From: Paracoccus maritimus
Lineage (GTDB): Bacteria; Pseudomonadota; Alphaproteobacteria; Rhodobacterales; Rhodobacteraceae
NCBI RefSeq assembly: GCF_025195095.1
Contig: NZ_JANAVZ010000002.1
Location: 491,882-555,881, forward strand
Direction of reading: 5' to 3'
Length of the DNA stretch: 64,000 nucleotides
Positions 1 through 8,918 of this stretch are shown here, piece after piece (the first letter of the stretch is position 1; each line of letters starts with the position of its first letter). The translations under genes and the position numbers were made by a program. Below the pieces are notes generated by a model, which was not told where the DNA came from, did no database searches, and saw only the letters and a list, made by a program, of their open reading frames with translations.

Positions 1-1225
1 GTCGCTGCGTTAGATAGCCGACCCGACCGCCCGCACGAACCCTGCCCGACACTGCCGGAACGAGGCCCGCGACGGTATTCAGGACAGCCGTTTTTCCACG
101 TCCGCTTGGACCGGTCAACGCAACGGTCTCACCTGGCAGAATGGTCAGATCCAGATTCGCAACCACCGGTTGTCGTCCCGGCAACGGGGCGACAGAAAGC
201 CCGCACAGCTGCAGTCCCGGTGCAGTTTCGGAGGCAGAAATTTGGATCGTGGGGGGCGTTTCCAACGCTGCGACGACCCGACCCGCAGCGTCGCGCATGC
301 GCCCCAGTTCGGCTGCGCCGCGTTGCAGTGCGGCAGTCAGTTCCGCCATCGCAAGCGTGGCCAGAACCGCAAGCGCCGCCTGAGCCGGTCCGATCCGACC
401 GTCCAGCACATGCTGCCCGGCCAGGATCAGAGTCCCGGACAGGGCCACGGCAGCCATAACCTGCAACATCGCCGCCGCGCGCCATTCGGCGCGGGATTGC
501 TGCAGCGCGTCGCGACGCGCCGCGCGGTCCTGGTCCAGCAAGGCCTGGCGGGATTCAAGCAGCCTGCCGGCCACCACCAGTTGCGCGCGTCCACGCAGAT
601 GGGCGATCACGCCAGCCCTCAGGGCCTGCTGCCGCATTTCGGCCCGCGACCCTGGTATGAACGCCGCGCGGCCAGCCAGAACCAAGACGCCGCCGCCGCC
701 AAGCACCGTCACCCCGACCGCCCACAGTGCCACGACGGGCGCGACCAGATACCACAGCCCAATCAGCGTCGCGATCGAGGCGATCAGACCCGCCAGCGCG
801 GGAAATATCAGCCGGATCGCCAGCCCGTCCAGCGCATCGATATCGGCCGTCAGCCGGTTCAGCGCGCCGCCTGCGCGCAGCCGCGACAAAGTCGCGAAAT
901 CGGCAGCGGAAACGCCTGCCAGCAACCGGACCCGCAGGCTTGCCAGCGCCTTAAGCGTGGCATCATGGGTCAGCAGACGTTCGCCATAGCGGGCGGCCGT
1001 CCGCGCAATGGCCAAAAATCGCACCCCGGCGGAGGGGCGAAAAACGTCGAACACGGTGCCCAGCCCGGCAAGTCCGGCAACCCCCGCCGCAACAATGAAC
1101 CATCCCGACAGTGCCAGAAGCCCGATCCCGAACAGCGAAACCACCACCGTCAACGCCAATCCGCGACGCATCGCCGCGCCGCGATCGCGCCAGATCAGGC
1201 GCAGGATATGCCAAAGAGACCTCAT
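1..1225 (-). CDS. cydC: CydC, cytochrome bd assembly ABC exporter subunit (partial)
   Basis: This is the second half of the heterodimeric CydDC exporter, an inner-membrane ABC transporter that exports glutathione/cysteine and is needed to assemble cytochrome bd oxidase (known for the family). I translated 408 codons before the gene runs off the left edge. The N-terminal half is a hydrophobic exporter membrane domain. The nucleotide-binding domain begins just before the edge, with Walker A GPSGRGKTA around positions 89-113; the signature and Walker B motifs lie outside the window. The start ATG (1223-1225) overlaps the cydD stop as ATGA, so the two are translationally coupled. The first Walker A residues fit CydC better than lipid exporters, and pairing with cydD makes the call firm. 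Confidence 0.9.
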   Translation of the reverse strand, partial: MRSLWHILRLIWRDRGAAMRRGLALTVVVSLFGIGLLALSGWFIVAAGVAGLAGLGTVFDVFRPSAGVRFLAIARTAARYGERLLTHDATLKALASLRVRLLAGVSAADFATLSRLRAGGALNRLTADIDALDGLAIRLIFPALAGLIASIATLIGLWYLVAPVVALWAVGVTVLGGGGVLVLAGRAAFIPGSRAEMRQQALRAGVIAHLRGRAQLVVAGRLLESRQALLDQDRAARRDALQQSRAEWRAAAMLQVMAAVALSGTLILAGQHVLDGRIGPAQAALAVLATLAMAELTAALQRGAAELGRMRDAAGRVVAALETPPTIQISASETAPGLQLCGLSVAPLPGRQPVVANLDLTILPGETVALTGPSGRGKTAVLNTVAGLVPAVSGRVRAGGRVGYLTQR

Positions 1226-2859
1226 GGTCCGACCTCGATCCGGCGAGGAAGGGCCGCGATCAGGCGCGGATCGTGGGTGGCGGCGATCAGCGTCGCACCG
1301 CGACGATGCAGGCCCAGCAACCCCTCAATCACCTCGGCCGCGGTCTGCTCATCCAGATCGGCTGTCGGCTCGTCCGCCAGAATTACCGCCGGCTGGCGCA
1401 GCGCGGCGCGCGCGATGGTCAGCCGCCGCGCCTCGCCCCCCGACACACCTGCGCCTTCCTCGCCCAGTCGCGTCTGCAATCCGTCCGGCAATCGCGCGAC
1501 CACCGCCGAGGCGCGCGCAAGCTGGATGGCGGCGGCAATTTCCTTGTCGCTTGCCTCGGGCGCCAGATTCTCGCGCAGCGTTGCATCCAGAAAATGAATC
1601 TTCTGCGGGATCAGCGCCAGCCCGGCGCGCCATGCGTCGGCCGTCTTGTCATCCAGAACCGCGCCGCCGATCCGCACCGCTCCGCCCGACGGGATCAGCC
1701 CGGCCAATGCCAACAGGAGGCTGGACTTGCCGCCCCCCGAAACGCCGGTCAGCGCCACCGCCTCGCCCGGCGCGATATCCAGATCCGGCATATCCCTGCC
1801 CCGCAGCACCATGCCGCGCACGGCGATTGGGCCGACGCGCGCCGCGTCCGGACGGCCCTGTCCGATGATCTGTGGATCGGCAGCCGCCTGATCGGCCAGC
1901 AGATCCCGCGCGACCGACTGAGCCGCGACCCGGTCATGCCAGGCGGCCGCTATGTCGCGCAAAGGCTGAAAGAACGCCGGTGCCATCAGCAGCAGAAAGA
2001 TCCCCTCGCCGATGGTAATGGCGTCACCCCATGTGCCAAAGCCAAGCTGCCCCAGCAGCGAAAAGCCGACAAACACCGCCATCATTGCCACACCAAGCGC
2101 GGCGAACAATTCCAGCACCGCGCTGGACAGGAACGCGATCCGCAACACCTCGAGCGTGCGGCGGCGAAGGTGATCGGCGCGGCGTTCGAAATCCGCCAGC
2201 ATCGTGTCGCGCGCGTCCAGCAGACGAATGTCGATCAGCGCCGCAAGCCTGTCGATCAGCATCGCGTTAAGGCCGGCGATCTCATCCATCTGGCGGGCGG
2301 ATGCATCACGCGCGGCCAGTCCGATCAGCGCCATGAAGATCGGGATCAACGGACCGCTGATCGCAAGGATCAACCCTGCCGCCCACGACACGGCGAAGCT
2401 GATCAAAAGGATCAGCAGAGGAACGGCCGCGACGCGCGCCTGTGCGGGATGCCAGCGCAGAAGATATGGCCGCAGCATCGCCAGCTTGTCCACGATCAGC
2501 GCGGCGGTGGCGGCGGAAGACGGTGCCGAAGCCTCGGGCGCGCGGCGGTCCGCACGCGTCAGACAATCGAGGCGCGCGGCCCCGATGACCGCGTCCGCGG
2601 CAGCCTCGGACTGTGCCGCGCCGAACAGTGCCAACCCCGCGCGCGCAAGGCCCAGCCCGGCGACGCCAAGACCCATCAATGTCAGCGGCAGCGGCTGCCC
2701 GGTGGCCAGTCCGGCCAGACCCCATGCCAGCAACGCCGCCTGCAGCACCCACAATGTCTCGGCCACCACCGCGGCAATCGCCGCCCGCTTCAGGCGTTGG
2801 CGCTGAGGCGCTGTCAGCGCCGAGAGACGTGCGGCGATTTCGGCATGCGTCGGGACCAT
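1222..2859 (-). CDS. cydD: CydD, cytochrome bd assembly ABC exporter subunit
   Basis: This is the first subunit of the CydDC thiol exporter (545 aa). The N-terminal 300 residues form the exporter-type membrane domain. The C-terminal ATPase has Walker A GVSGGGKSS, signature VSGGEARRL and Walker B ILADEPTADLD. I chose the ATG at 2857-2859 because the longer frame to a GTG at 2916 would run 26 bp into the upstream sulP gene and adds a Pro/Arg-rich, non-membrane N-terminus. With this start the gap to sulP is 31 bp, with no terminator seen in it, so cydDC may be co-transcribed with the sulfide genes upstream. Stop and cydC start overlap by 4 bp. Confidence 0.9.
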   Translation of the reverse strand: MVPTHAEIAARLSALTAPQRQRLKRAAIAAVVAETLWVLQAALLAWGLAGLATGQPLPLTLMGLGVAGLGLARAGLALFGAAQSEAAADAVIGAARLDCLTRADRRAPEASAPSSAATAALIVDKLAMLRPYLLRWHPAQARVAAVPLLILLISFAVSWAAGLILAISGPLIPIFMALIGLAARDASARQMDEIAGLNAMLIDRLAALIDIRLLDARDTMLADFERRADHLRRRTLEVLRIAFLSSAVLELFAALGVAMMAVFVGFSLLGQLGFGTWGDAITIGEGIFLLLMAPAFFQPLRDIAAAWHDRVAAQSVARDLLADQAAADPQIIGQGRPDAARVGPIAVRGMVLRGRDMPDLDIAPGEAVALTGVSGGGKSSLLLALAGLIPSGGAVRIGGAVLDDKTADAWRAGLALIPQKIHFLDATLRENLAPEASDKEIAAAIQLARASAVVARLPDGLQTRLGEEGAGVSGGEARRLTIARAALRQPAVILADEPTADLDEQTAAEVIEGLLGLHRRGATLIAATHDPRLIAALPRRIEVGP

Positions 2860-2890
2860 GACCCCTGTGTTGCCCCGTCCATCGGGCGCG

Positions 2891-4648
2891 TCAATGCGCC
2901 GCCGCGTCGCGGACACCCGGCGCGCCCCCCTTGCAGACCGACGGCGTCAGGGCTTCGACCGCGTCCCATTGCGACAGGAAGACCTGCCCGGTCAGGTGAT
3001 CCAGCAGGTGGCTGCGCCGCAGCCGGTCCATCACCGGCCCCTTCACCTCGGACAAATGCAGCTGAACACCCATGTCGCGCAGACGCTCGTTCAGCGCCTC
3101 CAGCGTTTCCAGGGCGGACAGATCAACCGCGTTTACAGCCGGAAACATCAGCACCACGTTCCGGATCTCCGTATCCCCAGTGACGCGATCCAGCACCTTG
3201 TCCTCGAGATAGCGCGCATTGGCAAAATACAGGCTTTCATCGACGCGCATCGTCAGCAGCGCGGGATCGGTATGCACGTCATGGCGACGGATGTTGCGGA
3301 AATGCTGAGTTCCGGGGACCAGGCCGACCTCGGCGATATGCGGCCGCGAGGTGTGATAGAGATGCAGCAGGATCGAAAGAATGACGCCCGCCGACACGCC
3401 GGTTTCCACGCCGAATATCAGGGTCAGCAGGATCGTTCCCGCCACGGCGGAAAAATCGGCGCGGCTATAGGCCCAAGCGTGGCGCAGAATGCCGAAATCC
3501 ACCAGCGACAGCACCGCCACGATGATGGTCGCGGCCAGCGTGGCGTTCGGCAGGTAATAGACCAGCGGCGTCAGGGCGATCGCGGCGATGGCCAGACCAA
3601 GCGCGGTAAAGGCACCTGCCGCGGGCGTTTCGGCCCCTGCATCGAAGTTCACGACCGAACGCGCGAACCCGCCCGTCACCGGATAGCCTCCGGTGAATCC
3701 CGCGCCGATATTGGCCATCCCAAGGCCGATCAGTTCCTGATCCGGATTGATGCGCTGACGTCTTTTGGCCGCCAGTGTCTGGGCGACGCTGATCGATTCC
3801 ACGAAACCGATGATCGAGATCAGGATCGCCGGCACCACCAGCTGGCGCAGCAGTTCGGGCGACAGATCCGGCATGGTCAGCGGCGGCAGGCTTTGCGGCA
3901 CGCTGCCGACGATGCTGACGCCACGCCCGTCCAGCCCAAGCACCCAGACCGCCAGCGTCGTGACGACAACCGCAGCAACCGGCCCCGCGCGCGTGGCGAT
4001 GGTCGCCATGCCGTCCGACAGCCCGGCCCTTCTCAGCGCCGGTTTCAGCCCCTTTCGGACCCAGAACAGGAATCCCGTCGCAGCCACCCCGATCACCAGG
4101 GTGATCAGGTTCGTCTGCCCCAGATTCTCGATAAGCGAGGCGATCATTTCGGGCAGGTTGTCCCCGGACGCCTTCACCCCGAGGATATGTTTCAACTGGC
4201 TGGTCGCGATCAGGATGCCCGATGCGGTGATGAACCCTGCGATGACGGGATGGGACAGGAAATTGGCAATGAACCCCAGCCGGAACAACCCCAGCGCCAA
4301 CAGGAAAAGCCCCGACAGCAACGCCAGCGTCAGGGCGGCAGCGGCATAACCTGCCGTGCCGCTTTGCGCGATCTGGCCGACCGCCGCAGCCGTCATCAGT
4401 GACACGACCGCCACCGGTCCGACCGCCAGGGCCCGCGAGGTTCCGAAGATCGCATACAGGATGATCGGCAGGATCGACGCATAGATCCCGGCCTCGGGCG
4501 GCAGCCCCGCCAGCATCGCATAGGCCAGCGATTGCGGAATCAGCATGATCGTGACGATCACCGCCGCGATCAGGTCGTTCTGCAACGCACCGCGATCATA
4601 CTGCCGACCCCAGTCCAGGATCGGCAGAAAGCGGGCCATTCGTTTCAT
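2891..4648 (-). CDS. SulP-family anion permease with STAS domain
   Basis: This is a 585-aa inner-membrane transporter of the SulP/SLC26 family, which moves sulfate and other anions. The sulfate-transporter signature is visible near the N-terminus (IPQSLAYAMLAGLPPEAGIY, about residues 38-57). About ten to twelve hydrophobic segments follow, and the last ~130 residues form a STAS domain. The start is the ATG at 4646-4648, preceded by AAGGGA at good spacing; an upstream in-frame extension of 23 residues is rejected. It sits 29 bp after the sulfide:quinone reductase gene, so the natural cargo may be a sulfur oxyanion made by sulfide oxidation (sulfite, sulfate or thiosulfate); this is inferred from context. 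Bicarbonate or other anions remain possible. Confidence 0.85.
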   Translation of the reverse strand: MKRMARFLPILDWGRQYDRGALQNDLIAAVIVTIMLIPQSLAYAMLAGLPPEAGIYASILPIILYAIFGTSRALAVGPVAVVSLMTAAAVGQIAQSGTAGYAAAALTLALLSGLFLLALGLFRLGFIANFLSHPVIAGFITASGILIATSQLKHILGVKASGDNLPEMIASLIENLGQTNLITLVIGVAATGFLFWVRKGLKPALRRAGLSDGMATIATRAGPVAAVVVTTLAVWVLGLDGRGVSIVGSVPQSLPPLTMPDLSPELLRQLVVPAILISIIGFVESISVAQTLAAKRRQRINPDQELIGLGMANIGAGFTGGYPVTGGFARSVVNFDAGAETPAAGAFTALGLAIAAIALTPLVYYLPNATLAATIIVAVLSLVDFGILRHAWAYSRADFSAVAGTILLTLIFGVETGVSAGVILSILLHLYHTSRPHIAEVGLVPGTQHFRNIRRHDVHTDPALLTMRVDESLYFANARYLEDKVLDRVTGDTEIRNVVLMFPAVNAVDLSALETLEALNERLRDMGVQLHLSEVKGPVMDRLRRSHLLDHLTGQVFLSQWDAVEALTPSVCKGGAPGVRDAAAH

Positions 4649-4677
4649 CTTGGTCCCTTTCGTCTGGAACGCCTGCC

Positions 4678-6354
4678 CTAGGCGTCCACGGCCAGCTTTT
4701 CGGGCTTGGCCATCCATTCATGGCCCTTCAGCATTCCGCGCCAATAGATCGGCGGCAGGATGCGTTCCTTCAGAAGCCACGCTGTCCGGGTCGGCCTTGT
4801 GCCGTCCACCAGCCACTTCGGGAATGATGGCAGCAGCTTGCCGCCATAGCCGAATTCGGCCAGCACGATCTTGCCGCGCTCGACCGTCAGCGGGCAGGAT
4901 CCATAGCCGTCATATTGCGCCGTTGCCGAACGCCCGGCGATGTCGGCCGCGATATTTTCGGCGACGACCGGCGCCTGCTTGCGCGCCGCCGCCGCCGTCT
5001 TGGCGTTCGGCGCGTTCATCACATCACCCAGCGACCAGATATTGTCCCATTGCTTGTGACGCAGCGTGGCCTGATCGACATCCACCCAGCCAGCCTGATC
5101 AGCCAACGCCGAGACGCGGATGAAATCGGGCGCCGTCTGTGGGGGGCAGACATGGATCATGTCGAAATCCATCTCTACGGTGCTGGGTTCTGTGTCCGGG
5201 GCCTTCACCTCGAACGTGGCGCGCCTGCCCGGACCGTCGATCGCGATCAGGTTGTGAAAGAAGTCCAGCGACGCGTCGTATTTCCGGACATACTCCATCA
5301 GTGCCGGGACATATTCCTTGACCCCGAACAGCACGCCTCCGGCATTGCAGAAATGCACGTCGATATCCTTCAGCGCGCCTGCCCTGTGCCAGGCGTCGCA
5401 GGACAGATACATGGCCTTCTGCGGCGCGCCTGCGCATTTGATCGGCATCGGCGGCTGCGTGAAAATCGCCCGTCCCCGCCGGGTTTTCTGCACCAGCTCC
5501 CATGTGTAGGGAGCCAGATCATAGCGATAGTTCGAAGTGACGCCGTTGCGACCCAGCGTCTCGACCAGACCCTCGACCTTGTGCCAGTCCAGTTTCAATC
5601 CCGGACAGACGACCAGCCTGCGGTATTTCACGACCCGGCACCCATCCAGCAGCACGGCGCTGTCCTTGGGCTCGAACGCCGCGACGGCGGCCTTGATCCA
5701 GCGCACCCCCTTGGGGATAAGCCCGCCCATCACCTTGGCGGTTTCCTGAGGTTGGAAGACCCCGCCACCGACCATGGTCCAGCCCGGCTGATAGTAATGC
5801 ACGTCGGCCGGTTCGATGATCGCGATGGATTGGTCCTTCACCCGCCCCAAGAGGCTGGCAGCGACCGCGATACCCGCAGCGCCGCCGCCCACGATGACGA
5901 TGTCGAAACTGGCGTCGCCGGTGTCGGTCGGCGTGCGGCCGCCATTGACGATGCGCCGCACGACGCCGCCGATGTCGTGGCCTGCGCCCTTTGCAGCGGC
6001 AAGAAGATCGGCCGGCTGCCGGCGGCCGGCCTGTGAAAGCGCCCACAGCGTCGCGCTGCGCATCCCGCTGCGGCAATAGGCCAGCACCGGACCGGGCATT
6101 TCGTCCAGCGCAGATCCGAATTCCACCGCAGATTCGTCGCTGACCTTGCCCGACACGACCGGCAGATAGCGCGCCTCGATTCCTGCGGCACGCGCTGCCT
6201 GCTCGATCTCTTCGAAGCCCGGCTGATCACCGGATTCGCCATCGGGCCGGTTGCAGATGATCGCCCTTATGCCTTGCGCCTTCAGCGCGGGAATATCGGA
6301 CACGGAGATCTGGGGGGCGACATAGACGCCCCCGTCGAGTTGGCGAAGTTGCAT
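4678..6354 (-). CDS. DUF442 (phosphatase/rhodanese-like) - sulfide:quinone reductase fusion
   Basis: This is a 558-aa two-domain protein. Residues 1-~140 are a DUF442/TIGR01244 dual-specificity-phosphatase-like domain with the loop CRSGMRS (Cys94, Arg100), often a sulfur-transfer domain in sulfide operons. Residues ~150-558 are an FAD oxidoreductase with the dinucleotide motif IVGGGAAG. It matches type II (mitochondrial-like) sulfide:quinone oxidoreductase: both redox-cysteine contexts of that type are present, KCAGAPQK (Cys307) and YGSCPL (Cys487). The predicted role is to oxidise sulfide, pass electrons to quinone and hand the sulfane sulfur to an acceptor, with the N-terminal domain possibly accepting it. 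It lies 27 bp after the persulfide dioxygenase gene, supporting one pathway. Confidence 0.88.
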   Translation of the reverse strand: MQLRQLDGGVYVAPQISVSDIPALKAQGIRAIICNRPDGESGDQPGFEEIEQAARAAGIEARYLPVVSGKVSDESAVEFGSALDEMPGPVLAYCRSGMRSATLWALSQAGRRQPADLLAAAKGAGHDIGGVVRRIVNGGRTPTDTGDASFDIVIVGGGAAGIAVAASLLGRVKDQSIAIIEPADVHYYQPGWTMVGGGVFQPQETAKVMGGLIPKGVRWIKAAVAAFEPKDSAVLLDGCRVVKYRRLVVCPGLKLDWHKVEGLVETLGRNGVTSNYRYDLAPYTWELVQKTRRGRAIFTQPPMPIKCAGAPQKAMYLSCDAWHRAGALKDIDVHFCNAGGVLFGVKEYVPALMEYVRKYDASLDFFHNLIAIDGPGRRATFEVKAPDTEPSTVEMDFDMIHVCPPQTAPDFIRVSALADQAGWVDVDQATLRHKQWDNIWSLGDVMNAPNAKTAAAARKQAPVVAENIAADIAGRSATAQYDGYGSCPLTVERGKIVLAEFGYGGKLLPSFPKWLVDGTRPTRTAWLLKERILPPIYWRGMLKGHEWMAKPEKLAVDA

Positions 6355-6381
6355 TGCGCGTTCCTTTTCTCCCTGTTGGTC

Positions 6382-7266
6382 TCAGAGACCGTTGACGGGC
6401 ACTTTCAGCATCGGCCTGCCATCCTTGTCCTTCGGCACTTCCCCCGCACGCATGTTGACCTGCAGGGACGGGATGATCAGCTTGGGCATGTCCAGGGTCG
6501 CATCCCGTTCGGTGCGGAACTTGACGAATTCCTCTTTCGTCTTGCCGCCGCCGACATGGATGTTGTTGGCCTTTTCCTCGCCTACAGTGGTTTCCCACTG
6601 GATGTCGCGCCCGTTCGGACCATAGTCGTGGCACATGAACAGCCGCATCTCGTCGGGCAGCGACAGAACCTTCTGAATGCTGTCATACAGAACACCGGCG
6701 TCACCACCGGGAAAATCCGCCCGCGCCGATCCGCCATCGGGCATGAACAGCGTGTCGCCCACGAAGGCCGCGTCCCCGATCACATGGGTCATGCAGGCAG
6801 GCGTGTGACCCGGCGTGTGCATGGCAAATGCCTTCATGCCGCCGATCATGTAGGTATCGCCGTCCTTGAACAGCGCGTCGAACTGGCTGCCGTCGCGCTG
6901 GAATTCGGTTCCCTCGTTGAAGATCTTGCCGAATGTGTCCTGCACGATCAGGATATTCTCGCCGATACCGACCTTGCCGCCCAGACGATCCTGAATATAG
7001 GGCGCGGCGGACAGGTGGTCGGCATGGACATGGGTCTCGATGATCCATTCCAGCGTCAGTCCACGCTTTTTCACCTCGGCGATCAGCGCATCGGCGTGTT
7101 CATATGTGATCCGCCCGGCGGCATAGTCGATATCCATCACGGAATCGACGATCGCGCAGGCATCCGAAGCCGGATCCTTGACGATGTAACTGATCGTGTT
7201 GGTGGCCGGATCGAAATGCGCACTGACATCCGGGTGAACGGACATATCTGCCGAATAGTCGGTCAT
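6382..7266 (-). CDS. ETHE1/Blh-type persulfide dioxygenase (metallo-beta-lactamase fold)
   Basis: This is a 294-aa soluble metallo-beta-lactamase-fold enzyme. The metal motif THVHADH is at residues 78-84, with later ligands in MHTPGHTPAC, VGDTLF and the C-terminal CHDYG. This pattern fits the persulfide dioxygenase branch, which oxidises glutathione persulfide to sulfite using one iron. The start ATG (7264-7266) has AGAGAGG upstream; a longer in-frame start 15 codons earlier has no ribosome site. It is the first gene of the leftward sulfide cluster and has a promoter with an overlapping operator directly upstream. A glyoxalase II role is less likely given the neighbours. Confidence 0.88.
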   Translation of the reverse strand: MTDYSADMSVHPDVSAHFDPATNTISYIVKDPASDACAIVDSVMDIDYAAGRITYEHADALIAEVKKRGLTLEWIIETHVHADHLSAAPYIQDRLGGKVGIGENILIVQDTFGKIFNEGTEFQRDGSQFDALFKDGDTYMIGGMKAFAMHTPGHTPACMTHVIGDAAFVGDTLFMPDGGSARADFPGGDAGVLYDSIQKVLSLPDEMRLFMCHDYGPNGRDIQWETTVGEEKANNIHVGGGKTKEEFVKFRTERDATLDMPKLIIPSLQVNMRAGEVPKDKDGRPMLKVPVNGL

Positions 7267-7349
7267 TGCGGGCCTCTCTTTCTTGCTCGGGCGCATTGCG
7301 CCTGAATGCACGTTTCCGGGATCGCAGCATGGCGCCCCGTCTCCACCCG

Positions 7350-7378
7350 ATATTCATATTCAATGTTCAATATGTCAA
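7350..7378 (-). promoter_or_regulatory. Promoter and 20-bp operator-like dyad of the sulfide operon
   Basis: On the minus strand a consensus -35 TTGACA lies at 7373-7378. A weaker -10 (GAATAT, 7350-7355) follows at 17 bp. A dyad with arms CATATT and AATATG (7355-7374, 16 of 20 positions symmetric) covers the spacer. This is the expected layout for repression. Persulfide-responsive ArsR-family repressors (BigR/SqrR) control such genes in related bacteria; no such regulator gene lies nearby, so it would act in trans. The regulator identity is inference. Confidence 0.6.
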
Positions 7379-7466
7379 GATCAGACTGACCGAGACAGGG
7401 TGTCGCAGCGCGGACGCGCCAAGATGGGCGCTTGACGCAGGCAAGGACGCGCGGCAAGCAGTCGCC

Positions 7467-8918
7467 ATGATAGACTTGCGCCCAGTCGTCCATCCGATCG
7501 GAAAGATCGTCGTCGCTCTGGGCGCGGGAATGGCCTTGCCGATGGCGGTGGACTGGTGGCACGGAAACCCGCACTGGGCCGTTTTCCTGCAAACCGGAGT
7601 CCTGACCATCGTGGTCGGACTGCTGATGACGGTCGCCACGCGCGGGCGGCACGAATCGCTGAATATTCAGCAAGCCTTCCTGATTACGTCGGGTCTGTGG
7701 TTGGTGCTGCCCGTGTTCGGCGCCCTGCCCTTCATCCTGGGCGAACCGCAGGCATCCATTCCGGACGCGTATTTCGAGGCGATGTCCGGGGTTACGACAA
7801 CCGGCACCACCGCGTTCCCTGACCTCGACAGCCTGCCCATGGGAACGCATCTGTGGCGGGCGATCCTGCAATGGTCCGGCGGTCTGGGAATCGTCGTCGT
7901 CGCGATGGTGTTCCTGCCGGTGATGAAGGTCGGTGGCATGCAATTCTTCCGGTCGGAAGGCTTCGACACGCTTGGCAAGGTGCTGCCGCGCGCAGGCGAA
8001 ATCGCGGGCGAGATGACGCGCATCTATGTCCTGCTGACCGCCGCCTGCATCCTGACCTATATCGTTCTGGGCATGTCGGGATTCGACGCCGTCGTGCATG
8101 CGCTGACGACATGTTCCACCGGGGGATTCTCGAATTACGACGCCAGCTTCGGGGCCTATCTGGGTGCCCCGGAATGGGCGGCATCTGTGTTCATGGTCCT
8201 GGCCTCGATCCCGTTCATCCGCATGGTCCAGGCGATGCGCGGGAATTTCGTGCCGATCTGGCAGGACACGCAGGTCCGGGCCTATCTGCGCTGGATCTTC
8301 TATGCCTGCGCGATCATCGTCGTCTATCGGCTGCTTTACATGCATCAGGACATGCATCCGGTCGAAGTGGTGCGCGAGACGGTTTTCAACACCATCTCGA
8401 CCTTCTCGGGCACCGGCTTCGCCTCGACCGACATGCTGGCCTGGGGGCATCTACCCTTCGCGCTGCTGATCGTCTGCGGGCTGATCGGCGGCTGCACGGG
8501 ATCGACCGGGTGTTCGGTCAAGGTGTTCCGCTATCTGGTCCTGTTCCAGGCGGTGCGGGCGCAGGTGCGCCGGATGCATTCGCCGCACCGCGTCTATCCG
8601 CTGCGCTACGAGGGGCGGCCGCTGGACAAGGACGTGGTCGATTCGGTGATGGCGTTCTTCACGCTGTTCATGCTGTCCTTCGGGCTCTTGATCGTCGGCC
8701 TGTCGCTGACCGGCCTTCACCCCAAGACGGCCCTGACCGCGGCTTGGACAGCCATCGCAAATATCGGCCCCGCCTGGGGACCCGAGTTGACCGCGAACGG
8801 CTCGGTCGCCGAGTTCCCGACCTCGGCCAAGTGGATGATGATCTTCGGCATGTATCTGGGCAGGCTTGAACTGGTCTCGGTCCTGGTCCTGTTGCTGCCG
8901 CGTTTCTGGCGCAGCTAA
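7467..8918 (+). CDS. TrkH-type potassium uptake membrane subunit
   Basis: This is a 483-aa membrane protein of the TrkH/KtrB superfamily that forms the K+-conducting subunit and works with a cytoplasmic TrkA/KtrA RCK partner (not in the window). The four pore-loop filters are visible: TTTGTTAFP, CSTGGFSN, FSGTGFAST and IANIGPAWG. The start is the ATG at 7467. The open frame continues upstream for 67 codons but has no membrane character and would cover the divergent sulfide promoter, so it is rejected. The stop TAA overlaps the stop of the convergent gene by 4 bp (ctaa, 8915-8918), leaving no room for an intergenic terminator. Confidence 0.92.
   Translation: MIDLRPVVHPIGKIVVALGAGMALPMAVDWWHGNPHWAVFLQTGVLTIVVGLLMTVATRGRHESLNIQQAFLITSGLWLVLPVFGALPFILGEPQASIPDAYFEAMSGVTTTGTTAFPDLDSLPMGTHLWRAILQWSGGLGIVVVAMVFLPVMKVGGMQFFRSEGFDTLGKVLPRAGEIAGEMTRIYVLLTAACILTYIVLGMSGFDAVVHALTTCSTGGFSNYDASFGAYLGAPEWAASVFMVLASIPFIRMVQAMRGNFVPIWQDTQVRAYLRWIFYACAIIVVYRLLYMHQDMHPVEVVRETVFNTISTFSGTGFASTDMLAWGHLPFALLIVCGLIGGCTGSTGCSVKVFRYLVLFQAVRAQVRRMHSPHRVYPLRYEGRPLDKDVVDSVMAFFTLFMLSFGLLIVGLSLTGLHPKTALTAAWTAIANIGPAWGPELTANGSVAEFPTSAKWMMIFGMYLGRLELVSVLVLLLPRFWRS

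Noticed and set aside
2860..2916. Alternative GTG start for CydD at 2916
   Set aside because: It overlaps sulP by 26 bp and adds a hydrophilic Arg-rich leader absent from the family.
170..3183. Long open frames on the plus strand opposite cydC, cydD and sulP
   Set aside because: They are Arg/Pro/Gln-rich, have no ribosome sites and lie exactly antisense to genes with clear motifs. High GC makes such frames common.
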